Shown here piece by piece: positions 49,331 through 61,472 of a stretch of 64,000 nt of DNA. Made by a program: the position numbers and the translations under genes. Under the pieces are notes generated by a model, which saw only the letters and a program-made list of their open reading frames with translations, was not told where the DNA came from and ran no database searches. Each line of letters starts with the position of its first letter. The stretch's first letter is position 1. The DNA comes from Carallia brachiata (Eukaryota; Streptophyta; Magnoliopsida; Malpighiales; Rhizophoraceae): positions 744,001-808,000 of the forward strand of contig JADCRB010000104.1 in the NCBI GenBank assembly GCA_021464245.1. The letters are read 5' to 3'.

Positions 49331-50675
49331 GACGTTCCAGCATCCTGTGATGACTCTGTAATTGAGCTAATCCTAACGTCACGTTGGGGCAATCTCTATT
49401 ATTTTGACGATCTTTTTCTTTTTTAATCATAATTGGATTTTGGTAACTAAACTTGTATGGGAATTGATATTTACATGTAGATTATATCTTTACATATGCG
49501 AAACAGTTTTCTTAGGTAATTAAGCAAACGGTTTTCGTATCTTTAAGGAAATATTTTTCGCACGTAGCGTGTAAATAACAATTCACAACTTGTAATCAAG
49601 AAAGACATTTGCCTATTGGAAATTCGAGTATTTTTCGTTTGATGGAGAATGAAGGAACGGTAGTGTTTGCCCCTAAATAAAAATGTGGAGGTTTAATTTC
49701 CGATCATTATGGTCTAGTTGTCAGATAATTTCAATTGTACTATAACATTATGGGTTCGAATCCTTGTTAAGATGTTTGGTGGGCTAAACGTAACTATAAC
49801 TATATACAATTCTAAGAGAAGTTGATAGAGGCTGGGTGATTTTTACTAAGAATCGTAGCACTTGTTTCTCAATATATTTAGTGTAGAGGTTCAGCTCACT
49901 AAACGGTGTGACTAACAAGTACAAGTAATACAGTTTTATTTAACACGATTATTGGATGTCACCTTTACGTTTCCTTTTTTTTTAGATTTAAGAATATCAA
50001 TTTTCCTATTTTTCTTCCATGATATACTCACATTATATTAAATGTAGTTTATCCTTGTTCGAATTGGGGAATTCACTAGAAATTATCCATTTCAACCTTG
50101 CTTTATAAGGGGAAGAAAATACCGACTGTTCACTATACTAAACCTTAAGAGTTATAACTTAGGACATTGGTTTTTTTGCCCTAAACATGTGCCTATTATG
50201 ACCAGTGTCATATTGAAAGCTCTTGCATAATCATATGTTGAGAAAGAACATTTCAGTCAGCTTAAACAGGCCAATGGCCATGAAGGCTAATTCGGCCCTT
50301 TGAACCGACACAAGTCAAACTGAAAGACCCAAAATTTAATGCTGGTGATAGAACTGCTTTCAAACTTTCTTTTACCATTATTACTCCCTCAACAAACATC
50401 TCTAAGACTGTTTTAGTCCTAAGTTCCTGGTGCTGCTGGCTATGGTATTTTATCTAAATGGTGTAATTTTTCGTAGTTATTTAGTAATTTTAATGTAATT
50501 AAAAAATTTCCCACCTTTTTTTTATACGTATCCAATTATTTCAATTTTCTCCAATTCTATTGAAAGGTGAAATTCATTTTCATAGCGTTTAAGGCAGCCA
50601 AACTTGAAACACACCATCTTTGATTATTCTCTTGTTACCTTTGCTATTATTCTTGCAATAATTTAGCAGTTAATG
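49331..50675. other. Spacer, possible SINE
   Basis: No gene. 49709-49775 has tRNA-like internal promoter boxes: TGGTCTAGTTGTC (A-box-like) and GGGTTCGAATCC (B box), 28 bp apart, without a cloverleaf I can fold, so a SINE remnant is more likely than a tRNA gene. Confidence 0.35.
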
Positions 50676-50697
50676 AATATATATATATATATATATA

Positions 50698-51197
50698 GGG
50701 ATAAACAATTTTTTAGTCCTAAATCTTTTAGTTTTTTTACGCTTGAGTTCTAAACCTTTTTAACATTTCATTTGAGTCCTAAACCTTTTGATTTTCTACC
50801 AAATCAGTCCATCTATTTAACAAAAATGATCAATCTATTAAAAAATAATTTTAACTTTACAAAAAATTATTTAAAAAAGATTAAATATATGAATTGAATG
50901 TCTTTTCTATAAAAAAAATATGTATGTTACCTATTTAATTCGTATATTTGTTGATTAAAAAATATTTAATATGTATATTTTGTTGATGAAAAAAATATTT
51001 AATTCATGTATTTAAACTTTTTTAAATGATTGTTATTAAATTAAACTCACTTATTAATGGATTGACTACTTTTTGTAACTTAAAGGACTGATATAGTAAA
51101 AAATCAAAAAGTTTAAGACTCAAATGAAACGTTAAAAAGGTTTATGACTCAAACGTAAAAGAATCTAAAGGTTTAGGACTTCAAATATACTTATCCC
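50698..51197. mobile_element. Mutator-like MITE, ~500 bp (copy 2)
   Basis: Same family and almost the same length as 28143-28643: ends GGGATAAACA...TACTTATCCC, with shared blocks such as ACCAAATCAGTCCATCTATT and GATTAAATATATGAATTG. It sits inside a TA microsatellite (50676-50697 and 51198-51222), so the target duplication cannot be read. Confidence 0.85.
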
Positions 51198-51222
51198 TAT
51201 ATATATATATATATATATATAT

Positions 51223-54200
51223 CTTTTAATTCAAGAGACTTTGTTGACAAAGCAAGTTCAAAAAAGGCAGCAAACATATGGGAAAAGACAGAATGGAGAT
51301 GTGATCCAAACAACCAAATCAGCTTTGCTAAAGAAGTGGGCCTTTGGGGTATCCTTTGAAGCATTTCATATTTGCATATTGCAAGAAATGTTCAATCTAA
51401 GATATCACAATATCCTGTAGATGAAGAATGGCCAACCCCCGGATAAATGTTAAACCTATAGCCATCAAAAGAATTGAGAGGCAAAGTTTGTGATTTGGGG
51501 CTTGTTAAAAGAACAAGACAAGGGGACATAGTGGTTCAATGTTTATGTATGTGTTGAATGAAAATGACCGGATGGGGGTACCACCATGGTCACAATTTGC
51601 GTGCACACTGAATCGTGTCAATACCAAAATAGAAGTGACCATGCTTCACAGGACGATTATCACCAATTGATTGGAATGGACAAATGAAAATGATTGCAAT
51701 ATCTTTAAGTGAAGGAATCCATCTTTTTAACAGAGTTAACTAAATGGGCTTTATTACATATGGATATTTTATTATATTTATAGAGGGTTGATTTTGTATT
51801 TTTGTGGGATTGAGTTTAATCTGAGTAAGAGAGCGTTTAGATCAATTTTATTTTTAATTGATGAACTTATTATAGTTACTTTAACCAACTTATAAATCAT
51901 TCTTTTTTTTTATGTGAGATCATTTCCAATATATTAATTATCTTGATACGAGACAGAAGCAAGTGATATATAATAATATATAACTATTAGTTTCATATTT
52001 ATGAATTTATTATTTAGTTATGATCTTATTTAAATGATAATAAATGTCCAATCAATAAATCATAATAATGGGACATAACATTTCTTTGATATTTCGCCGG
52101 GATTGAAAATGGGGAAGCTTTGGAATAGAGATATATTCCCCTTTTAGATGCCTAATATAGTAGCCATTCTAGGCATGGCGTCAATCTTATGCAATACAAT
52201 CCCCGCTTGTGATTGGTACTGGCTTTAAATTGTCCTATCAAGGGATGGATGACTCAGGTGGAGCCCAACCTTCCATTCGATTGTTATGGACAAAGCCCAT
52301 CTCCTCAAGGGTTTAAATCATTCTTTATCTGCTCTTTTTCCCACTTACAACCAAAAGAGGACGATTTGGATGTTGAAATTGTAACATGGGTTTTCTTTGA
52401 AAAATCATTTCCATACGCTTGCTATTTTGTACTGGTGTGCTCCTTTTGTTCTTTTCATTCACATTAAAAGTTTCTAGTCATGACATATAGAAGTCACGGA
52501 TTTACCCCAAAAAAAAAAAAAACATATAGACGTCACAGAACTAAATTCTTAGCCAAACCACACAAAAATCGTTTTATGCGTGGAAAATTTGAAGAAATCT
52601 TATTATCTATCTTCTTGTTTTTTATTATCTTCAATTTTGAGTGGAATAATTCTAAGTAGCCCAACCAATTACTTTAATTGATTATCGCGTTTGAATGGTA
52701 AGAGTTGAGAAAGCATAAAAATAACCGATGGAAGATTGGTGGTAAGTCTGCATAAGATTGGTGGCAAGTCTGCATGTAGTTACACATCTGTTTAAGGTTT
52801 GAACCCTTGCATAATATCAACCTCTTTTTATATAATTTTTTTTAAAAAAAAAAAAAGTAGTTAGGTAGTATGTGCGAAAGAGAATATGAAAGTCATTAGT
52901 ACTCGGATGATATGTTCCTACTGCGAGGAGATTAAATCAGAATGTCAATCAGTAACTCTTAATCTAAATCTACGAGAATAATAACTAACATCTCTAAGAT
53001 TTAATTAAATAATTTTAGTAATTAAGGTTTAAATTTTAAATGGCAAAAATTAATACCATTCGATGCTAATGCAAAAAACCAAAGGAAGAAACCAAAATCT
53101 AGCGAATAGCTAGAGTGAAGAGAGCAACAAACTTTTTCCACATTCAAAGGAACGGCGTTGCTGTCGTGGCGGTGAATGTTTAACTACTTTCCTCAAAAAT
53201 TTTGAGCTTAAAATTTGCTCACTTGCCGTCAAGGGAATATCTAGCCCCTCCTTAATTGACAGGTGTTCCAATTCTAATACTGGAAGCATAAAGTAACCCA
53301 CCAAAAAGTTAAATTCCTTTAAAATTATATATATATATATATATATATAGAACAGGGTAGGTATGCTCCTTTTGTTAGAAAATTTTGAGTCCCTCATACG
53401 ACCTATAAGTTGTTGAAAACTTAGATGTCAGATTCTGATTTTAGAAAAATAAATATGAGATTTATGAGAATAAGAAAATTATTTAATTATATAATTTATA
53501 GTATGATAAATTTTTTAGTAAATAAAAACACACCCAAGAAAAAGAAAAAAGAAAAATGGTTTTCTTGGAGTCAAGGAATAAACTAAGCTAAGATTGATCT
53601 TATAAACCACTACGTATAATAATTCCCTAAATGGAATTCAATATTGACATATGTGTGTGGCAATATACGCTTTTTGTTTTCGATTTTAAGAATTAGAGAT
53701 CGATTCTTACACTTAAAATTAAGAATTCAAAAAAATGATAGAATATACACTTTTTACAATTTTATATTTTATACATATATCTATACCCCAACTAACATGT
53801 GACATCAACATATTACATCCATTCATAGTGTAAGATTTTAGGTGAAATTGATAACTTGGTAAGATTCCAAAACTTTACGTAACATAAACTAGGGAATTTT
53901 TCTTGTCAATATATTTATTAAACGTAACGGATAAGTTAGTGATATTTTTAATTGTATTACTAATTTTTTACTTCTGTTAAAGTGCATAGTATTAATTGAA
54001 CCGAAGCTTGAATTCTTAGGAAATCAAAGATTTGAAGTGCTATACATTGTGACGTAATTTAATTAGCATGCTTGCTTGATGCATTCTTATTGGAATGGAA
54101 TCTGAGACTAAATAATTAAAAATTACAAGAAAAATAACCAATCAAGTTTGTCGTAATTTGGCTCTGTGTTGCCAAAACTTGTGGCCATAGTTTTAAGGAT

Positions 54201-54551
54201 CATTAAATCAAATATTGATCTAAAAATTTAAACCACTAAAATTATGAAAGTCATAAAAATAAAAATAAAATTTAAAATTTAAAAAAATAAAAATAATTAT
54301 TTTTATTAGATAATTAAAAATGAATGAATTTTTTAATAAATAAATAAAAAAAATCAAAGCACGACTTGGCCGGCCGCCGCCTGGACGTAATCACTGCATC
54401 CACCATCGTGTCAAAGGAATTCCTTTATTGGACTCTGGTGTTAAAGGACTTTTTTTTTTTTTTTTAAAACAAAAACAGTCCTTGAAATAGAAAGGAAGCT
54501 ATTGATACAGATGATATACTAGCCCCTTTTGTAATATGTTAGAAAAGTTAC
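51223..54551. other. Spacer, no recognisable gene
   Basis: 52213-52467 (84 aa) and 53110-53397 (minus, 95 aa) are open but show no motif and the latter is partly an AT microsatellite translated. 52740-52830 has GTTTGAACCC, like a weak B box. Nothing else supported. Confidence 0.45.
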
Positions 54552-54554
54552 TTA

Positions 54555-54834
54555 GAGTGTATTTATTTCTAATAAAATATTTTACAGGAAAAAATTTTAC
54601 AGATTTTCAACATTTGTTTCAAGGAAAATATTTTACATAGGTAAAATTTAGAAAAAAAATTTTAAATTTTCAGGTAAAATAACTTCTTCTTTTGCAGAGC
54701 TGAAGTTATTTTCAGGAAAAATACGAACTGTGCTATAAGAAAGTGATAAAAGAAAATTATTATTTTCACTATAAATATTTTTCCCTACAAATATTTTACA
54801 AATATAAATTATTTTACAGCAAACAAACGGACCC
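54555..54834. mobile_element. Tourist-like MITE, 280 bp (copy 2)
   Basis: Flanked by TTA on both sides (54552-54554, 54835-54837). Ends GAGTGTATTTATTT and (reverse complement of right) GGGTCCGTTTGTTT. Exactly the length of the copy at 19397 and shares internal motifs. TTA targets and these ends fit PIF/Harbinger MITEs. Confidence 0.75.
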
Positions 54835-54837
54835 TTA

Positions 54838-57800
54838 GACACAAATAACTACGTTGTATGCCTGCCTATAAAGCATGTGAACCAAATTTTATTATCATAA
54901 CATTAAACTTTATATATGGGCATAAAAATTTAAAAAGCTTTAATAAGACTAGATAGTTTTTATTACAGGTGATAAATCTCCTACCTTTTTCTTTTTTTTT
55001 TTCTTTTTTTTTTTCTTATAAGAGAGAAGAAAGAAATAAATATCTTTTATTTTTTTTTAATACGAGAGATTTCTCACTCTCGTATTGAGGGGCCGCCGAT
55101 TTCCTATCTTTTATTAAAATTTAAAAGTAGTGCAAGTCATAAATATCCTAAGTCAAATTAAATCATTATACCCTAAGAATGTAATATTTTACGTTGTTTA
55201 ACACAAAATAACCTTGGATATTTGACTTGAGCATGTAAAACTTCATGATGATATATATAGTTGTAAAACTACTGGACATGGAAATGCTAGACTTATCAGA
55301 AGCTATAACCTCTTTTTTTTTTTTTTTAACGGAAAGAATCGTTACATTAATAAATCAGATTTTCATATATAAATCTGACTCTAAAGTATCGAAACACCTG
55401 CACAAGATAGGACTACAATAACACCAAAAACCTACAAATAAACATAACAAAGGCCATGTAGGCAAACTGACCGATAGTGGACCATTACAGACATTGAACA
55501 TATAGACCACTAATTGTGGCACAGAAAAACACATTTGTGCAAGGCATTAGAGGCTATGCCGCAAATGACCGATATTGGGCCATTACATATATTCCATTTC
55601 CATTAGATTTCATTTGATGGGATTGGTTTAGTTGAGTTGAAATTTTTGACATCCTAAGACCAGAATCTCGTCAATTGAAACTTTATTTTTAATAAGAATA
55701 AGATTCTATATATGTAACCCTGCTTCATAGCATCGTGTATGAGACACATTTAAGGTCAGTTTAGGAGTCTCTAGGAAGATTGCACGATGCACAATTGTTG
55801 ACTTAGCGCACATGTACAGTGCGGCACCAATTCTTGCAGAACTGATTTCTAGTCTATTTTTGCAATAAAAAGAATCCTCATCTTTCCTCTCTAAATTTAT
55901 ATTAAAAAAAAATTGTGGTACGGGCTTCACCAACAAATTAAAATTTTAATTTGATGTACTGCAAATATAATATGATTTTGTTATGAGGAAAATCATTTCA
56001 TCTTGTAAATCTTTTTTAGTTTTTTGTCCTTTAAAATTGGTATTTTGATTACAGTTATGCTATACAAACACACAACAATTGACAAAAATACAAAAAAGGG
56101 CACGAACTAACGAAAATTGTCATGCGTGTGGCAATTATATGACATTTACTCGACATTTATAGTCGTTTAATACATAATCACTATAACTCATGACACTACA
56201 AATATATGTGATGAACAATCATCAATTTATCATATTAACGTATCACTTACGTCTCACCCATGTAAAATGAAACATGATTCCATGTGATAAGCCCTTTCGA
56301 TTTTTAGTCTTTAGTAGGTGACATTGTCTTCTTGTTGGCCGCCGACAAAAAACGTGCTATATTCACTATCATGGACTTTGGCATAATTTTGCACATTTTC
56401 CAACTCTTTAATTCAATTCCAACGCAACCAATAATTGAACATTCAATGTCCAAGCAGCGACAGATTTTGAAGAAACTTTAGTCATCACCGATTAATGTCA
56501 ATATGTTTCATGTACAAATTTGAAAGAATTTCCAACATTCCGTCAAGGTTGGTGAGGAGATCCAGAGAGGTAGGAAGAAAAATGAGCTGAAGCTTCGGGT
56601 CGAATTGTAGACATTTTCCGAGATTACTTTGTTTGACTTGATGAACTTTCAGAATGTCTGAAATTATGAGGAAACTAGGAATTAATGAAGCTTTCAGACA
56701 AAGGGCCACGCATCGTAGACCTCTTCGTTTTAATGGAATACTGAGTTGTCTTTCTTTATTCTAGTTTAATATAGTTGTCACGCAGGTTTTGAGCTTTTTT
56801 TCTTCATTGTGAATTAGCTTTTGACGGGAATTTAAATTTGAGATTTCTTTTTATTTAAGATTTTTTATATTTAGAAGTTATATTGAGTCCTGACTAATTT
56901 ACAGTTGAGTTGAAGAGGATCTCCAAAAGAGAGCAAAGCTCTCTCGAAATTCATTTTTTCATATACAAGACTTAAATTTAAAATTTTAATTAAGAAAAAT
57001 TGAACCTTACCACTCAAATCAACAAACACCGGTAAATTCGGTTTTTGACTTGGTTCTCGGTTTTGACTTTTAAAACAAGCCTTTTTTTTGTTTTTTTCTG
57101 CCCTCAGCAAGGCCCAAGGCCTAGTTGATTGTTTGCAAAGCTTAGTCCATGTTGCATCCTGCCACTGTTGGAACAGGCATGGAAACGAGATGGACTGGTC
57201 CCAGCCCAAGAGTATGTGAAAAACGATGCTCAAAGAATAGGCCTGGCCTAGGCCCAACCTCTTTGTAGACCTAACCCAACTGGCTTTATGGGCCTAATAC
57301 CTGAGCCCCACATTTCTAGGATCGGGCACAGGCTTTTTCAAGGATCACCCGACTTACGCTCACCCCAAAAGTAGCTTATTCCATGTCGTGTCACGTTCGG
57401 TAATAATTTCGCGTATTTAACCCCACAGGTGGTAACCTTTTGTACGTAAAATAACAATGATATAATTATTTTATTGTAACTTTTTTTTTACTTGAAAAAA
57501 AAAATTATCACAAGTACGTGGTTATCGAAATAAAAATAATATAATTATTTTATTGTAACTTTTTTTTCACTTGGAAAAAAAAATTATTACAAGTACGTCG
57601 GTTATCAAATTCATTAATTAGACTAAGTTTTTGTTTATTTTATACCCTTTTAACCTCACTTATAAAAGATAACTCGCCTCCTAAGTACTATTAAGATCGA
57701 GCGTGCCTATCTTAAGTCGACTAAAGCGATTACCAAATTTAAAATTAATAGTACGCAAGTTTATAGTTAAGCAAGATCATTTGGGAAGTCAAAGATCCAC

Positions 57801-57999
57801 AAGCGCTATCACAAAAAGTCAAACCTGGGTCACGAGTGAGAGATACACACCAATTGACCAACTAAATTACCACTTCAAGTAACATTTTATTGTAACTTAT
57901 AGATGAGAGATTAAGTCACGAAAAAAATATTCTATGTAAAGACCTACACAAAATAATGTACACATGACCCTCACGCGAAACCTGACCCCTAGGATTGAG
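54838..57999. other. Spacer with local tandem duplications
   Basis: Poly-T at 55312-55328 and pyrimidine runs near 54985-55020. 56485-56709 and 56871-57257 (minus) are open but unrecognised. A ~84-bp unit (TAATTATTTTATTGTAACTT ... CAAGTACGT) is tandemly duplicated at about 57450-57608. No supported gene. Confidence 0.4.
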
Positions 58000-58855
58000 G
58001 CCGGTGCCACGTTTCGCGCAGTTTACTATAGAATTGCAGGGAAAAGGCGAAATTTCATTGCTTTCCAATGGGCCTTCGTACTAGTTTGGCCATACATCTG
58101 GTTCCCTTGTGAGAAAGTATGATCTTAGATTCTTAAATTATGAGAAAGTATGATCTTAGATTCTTAAATTTAAGCTCTTAGGTAAGGTATAGAAATTAAT
58201 TTTGTAGGTATTAAATCATAACAGAGATTGTGTTTGAATAAATTAGCTATGTTAAAAGCCAACTACGGACAAATTTCTTAATTCAAAAAATGAGTCTCAA
58301 TTAAAGTCGTGATGTTTAACTATTAATTGTTTCTGTTTGGTTGCTAGAAGATTTTATTTAGATAATGAGATTGTAGATTTAAATTCTAACTTAAATATTT
58401 AATAGAACTAAACGAGTTTTGAATTTTCAACAAAATGTTTAATATGACTAAATATATATATTATTTTTTCAAATATTATACAATTTTATTTGGATATTTC
58501 GACATTATTTTTAAAAAATAATGATAAAAATTTTAAAAAATATGTTATAAAATATTTGAAATATATAATAATAAAATATTATCAATTTTTTAATTAAAAA
58601 ATTAATAATTTTTTTATAAAATTATATATTTTAAAATATTTTATAATACGATTTTTAAAATATTTATTATTATTTATTTTTAAAAAATTTAACGGAAAAA
58701 TTTAAATGGTTAGCCGAAATTAAGACCATAGATTGCTCCCTGTGCCATCAACAGTCACGGTTTTTACAGTTGCAAAGACATTGCAACGAGGTGGGCACCA
58801 ATAAGCTATCCTCAATACTATGGATGGCAGCAAGTTCATTAGAATCATCTGAGAA
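58000..58855 (+). pseudogene. BBE-like gene fragments
   Basis: Two short remnants. At about 58001-58090 the plus strand reads GATFRAVYYRIAGKRRNFIA, matching the family's GATLGQVYYRIAEKSRTLA. At about 58735-58850 it reads LPVPSTVTVFTVAKTLQRGG and later SKFIRII, matching VPVPATVTVFTVxxTLEQ and DLFIRII. They are in the order expected for one gene but separated by ~640 bp of unrelated AT-rich sequence that includes a 31-bp direct repeat (GAGAAAGTATGATCTTAGAT, about 58109-58170). A ninth, almost erased member of the cluster. Confidence 0.75.
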
Positions 58856-58899
58856 GTAGTGTCCAGTTCTGATGACATGAAACCCGAATTCTTACCTTA

Positions 58900-61281
58900 A
58901 TGGAGATCCTAAACCCCCCACCGCCGCCGCCGCCGCTGCCCTCCCCGGCTTCTTCTCTTACAGAATTTTATGCCAGCGGCATCCAAGCAAGCCTCAAATC
59001 CAAAGACCCATTAACAGGAAAATCAATCCACGCCCAGGTGATCAAACTAGGCCTCAATTTTAGCGTATACTTGATGAACAACCTCGTAAATTTCTACGCG
59101 AAAAAAGGGTCTGCTTCTGATGCTCATTACCTGTTCGATGAAATGCCTGTGAAGACCACTTTCTCGTGGAATACAATCCTTTCTGGGTATGCCAAACGGG
59201 GGAACATAGAGCAAGCACGTCGCTTTTTCGAGGAAATGCCTGGCCGCGATTCTGTCTCGTGGGCTACGATGATTTCGGGGTATAATCAAATGGGTTGTTT
59301 TGAAAATGCTGTAAACATGTTTGTAAAGATGGTGAGGGATAGAGTGTCTCCTACCCAATTCACCATTACTAGTGTGCTTGCTTCTTGTGCTGCTATGGGG
59401 GCTCTGTGTATCGGTAAAAAGATCCATTCTTTTGTTGTCAAATTGGGCCTTAGCGCTTGTGTTCCTGTAGGGAATTCGCTTCTCAACATGTATGCCAAAG
59501 CCGGGGATTTTTTCATGGCGAAGGTTCTTTTTGATAGGATGAGGTTGAAAAACATCTCAAGTTTAAATGTCATGATTTCGTTGCATATGCATAGTGGTCA
59601 GGTTGATCTTGCTCTCGCACAATTTGAACAAATGAAGGAACGTGATATAATTACTTGGAATTCAATGATTGCAGGTTACAGTCAGCATGGTTTGGACAAG
59701 GAAGCACTAAAATTCTTCAGTAGCATGCTGAAGGATTCTAGTTTAAAACCTGATAGGTTCACCTTAGCGAGTGCTTTATCAGCATGTGCCAATCTTGAGA
59801 ACTTGAATCTTGGCAAACAAATACATGCTCATCTTGTCAGGTCAAGGTTTGATACTTCTGGGGCAGTGGGAAATGCATTAATCTCTATGTACGCAAAGTC
59901 TGGAGGGATTACAATTGCACAAATGATAATAGAGCAAACTAGAATTTCAGATCTTGATGTTGTAGCCTTTACGGCCCTACTGGATGGTTATGTCAAGCTT
60001 GGGGATATGACCCCTGCCAGACGAATTTTTGATTTGCTGCGAGACCGTGATGTAGTTGCATGGACGGCTATGATTGTAGGCTATGAACAGAATGGCTTAT
60101 ACAATGATGCCATGGACCTTTTCAGGATAATGGCTAGAGAAGGACAGCAACCAAACAGTTATACTCTAGCAGCCATGTTGAGTGTCAGTTCAAATGTGGG
60201 TTCCTTAAATCATGGCAAACAAATTCATACTAGGGCATTTAAATCAGGAATTCATTTATCAGTTTCTGTGGGCAATGCCCTGATCACTATGTATTCCAAA
60301 TCTGCAAGCATAAATAGTGCACGTCAAGTGTTCAATGCCATACATGGGCACCAGGATACTGTCTCTTGGACTTCTATGATCCTGGCTTTGGCTCAGCATG
60401 GCCTTGGAGAAGAAGCCATAGAGCTTTTTGAGAAGATGTTATCACTTAGTATTAAGCCTGACCATATAACTTATGTTGGAGTGCTCTCTGCCTGTACACA
60501 TGCAGGACTAGTGCAGCAGGGCTGGATGTACTTCAATTTCATGGAAAATACACACAAAATTGAGCCCACTCAGAGCCACTATGCATGCATGATTGATCTG
60601 TTGGGGCGTGCTGGATTGCTACAAGAGGCTTTTGATTTTATTCTAGATATGCCTCTTGAACCGGATGTGATAGCTTGGGGCTCACTTTTATCCTCATGTA
60701 AGGTTTACAAAAATGCAGATTTGGCCGAAGTTGCTGCAGAGAAGTTGCTTCTTATTCAACCTGACAACAGTGGAGCATACTCTGCCCTTGCTAATGTGTA
60801 CTCAGCTTGTGGAAGATGGGAAGATGCTGGTAGAATTAGGAAGTTAATGAAGGAAAGAGGAGTGAAGAAAGAGCAAGGGTTGAGTTGGATTCAGATCCAG
60901 AGCAGAGTCCATTTCTTTGGAGCTGAAGACGGACTTCATCCACAGAAAGATGAAATTTATAAGATGATGGATGAAATCTGGAAGGAGATAAAAAAGATGG
61001 GTTTTGTTCCTGACCATGGATCTGTATTGCATGACCTTGAAATAGAGGCGAAGGATCAGCTTCTCAGATATCATAGTGAGAAACTTGCCATTGCATTTGG
61101 ACTAATAAGCACACCAGAACACACCACATTGAGGATTATGAAGAACCTCAGAGTCTGTAATGACTGCCACACTGCTATCAAGTTCATCTCCAAGCTTGTG
61201 GAAAGAGAAATAGTTGTCAGAGATGTTACCCGGTTCCACCACTTCAAGGATGGTTTGTGTTCTTGTCGAGATTATTGGTAA
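58900..61281 (+). CDS. PPR-DYW protein, organelle RNA-editing type
   Basis: Intact intronless gene of 793 aa. Tandem PLS-type pentatricopeptide repeats run from about residue 40 to 610 (examples: VYLMNNLVNFYAKKGSASDA, SWATMISGYNQMGCFENAV, DRFTLASALSACANLENLN). Then come E/E+ motifs (EPDVIAWGSLLSSCKVYKNA, GVKKEQGLSWIQ) and a complete DYW deaminase-like domain. The latter has the HSEKLAIAFGL (HxE) and CNDCH (CxxC) zinc-binding residues and ends in GLCSCRDYW. Such proteins bind organellar transcripts and direct C-to-U editing. The sequence resembles Arabidopsis At2g22070 throughout, including VYLMNNL and TFSWNTILSGY near the start; orthology is from memory. A Pro/Ser-rich N-terminus (1-20) may be a targeting peptide. 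It interrupts the BBE cluster and is unrelated to it functionally. Confidence 0.95.
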   Translation: MEILNPPPPPPPLPSPASSLTEFYASGIQASLKSKDPLTGKSIHAQVIKLGLNFSVYLMNNLVNFYAKKGSASDAHYLFDEMPVKTTFSWNTILSGYAKRGNIEQARRFFEEMPGRDSVSWATMISGYNQMGCFENAVNMFVKMVRDRVSPTQFTITSVLASCAAMGALCIGKKIHSFVVKLGLSACVPVGNSLLNMYAKAGDFFMAKVLFDRMRLKNISSLNVMISLHMHSGQVDLALAQFEQMKERDIITWNSMIAGYSQHGLDKEALKFFSSMLKDSSLKPDRFTLASALSACANLENLNLGKQIHAHLVRSRFDTSGAVGNALISMYAKSGGITIAQMIIEQTRISDLDVVAFTALLDGYVKLGDMTPARRIFDLLRDRDVVAWTAMIVGYEQNGLYNDAMDLFRIMAREGQQPNSYTLAAMLSVSSNVGSLNHGKQIHTRAFKSGIHLSVSVGNALITMYSKSASINSARQVFNAIHGHQDTVSWTSMILALAQHGLGEEAIELFEKMLSLSIKPDHITYVGVLSACTHAGLVQQGWMYFNFMENTHKIEPTQSHYACMIDLLGRAGLLQEAFDFILDMPLEPDVIAWGSLLSSCKVYKNADLAEVAAEKLLLIQPDNSGAYSALANVYSACGRWEDAGRIRKLMKERGVKKEQGLSWIQIQSRVHFFGAEDGLHPQKDEIYKMMDEIWKEIKKMGFVPDHGSVLHDLEIEAKDQLLRYHSEKLAIAFGLISTPEHTTLRIMKNLRVCNDCHTAIKFISKLVEREIVVRDVTRFHHFKDGLCSCRDYW

Positions 61282-61472
61282 AATTCATGAGGTTCAAAAT
61301 TTACTACTGGATCAAGGATCTATTAAATGGAATTCAAAAAGAAACATTAGAGAGCAAAAAGGTTTGAAACCTTTGGCTAATACTTGTCAACAATTTCTGA
61401 CTTTGTCAGTCAAGTCGTATCTAGAGCTAAAGATTGCAGCTAGAGCCAATCAATCAGTGACAAATGTTTTTG

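Noticed and set aside
52213..52467. 84-aa plus-strand open frame
   Set aside because: No motif, no promoter evidence, isolated in spacer.
56871..57257. 128-aa minus-strand open frame
   Set aside because: No recognisable family; composition not convincing; kept as spacer.
59047..59573. Antisense frames in the PPR-DYW gene
   Set aside because: Shadows of repetitive PPR codons on the opposite strand.
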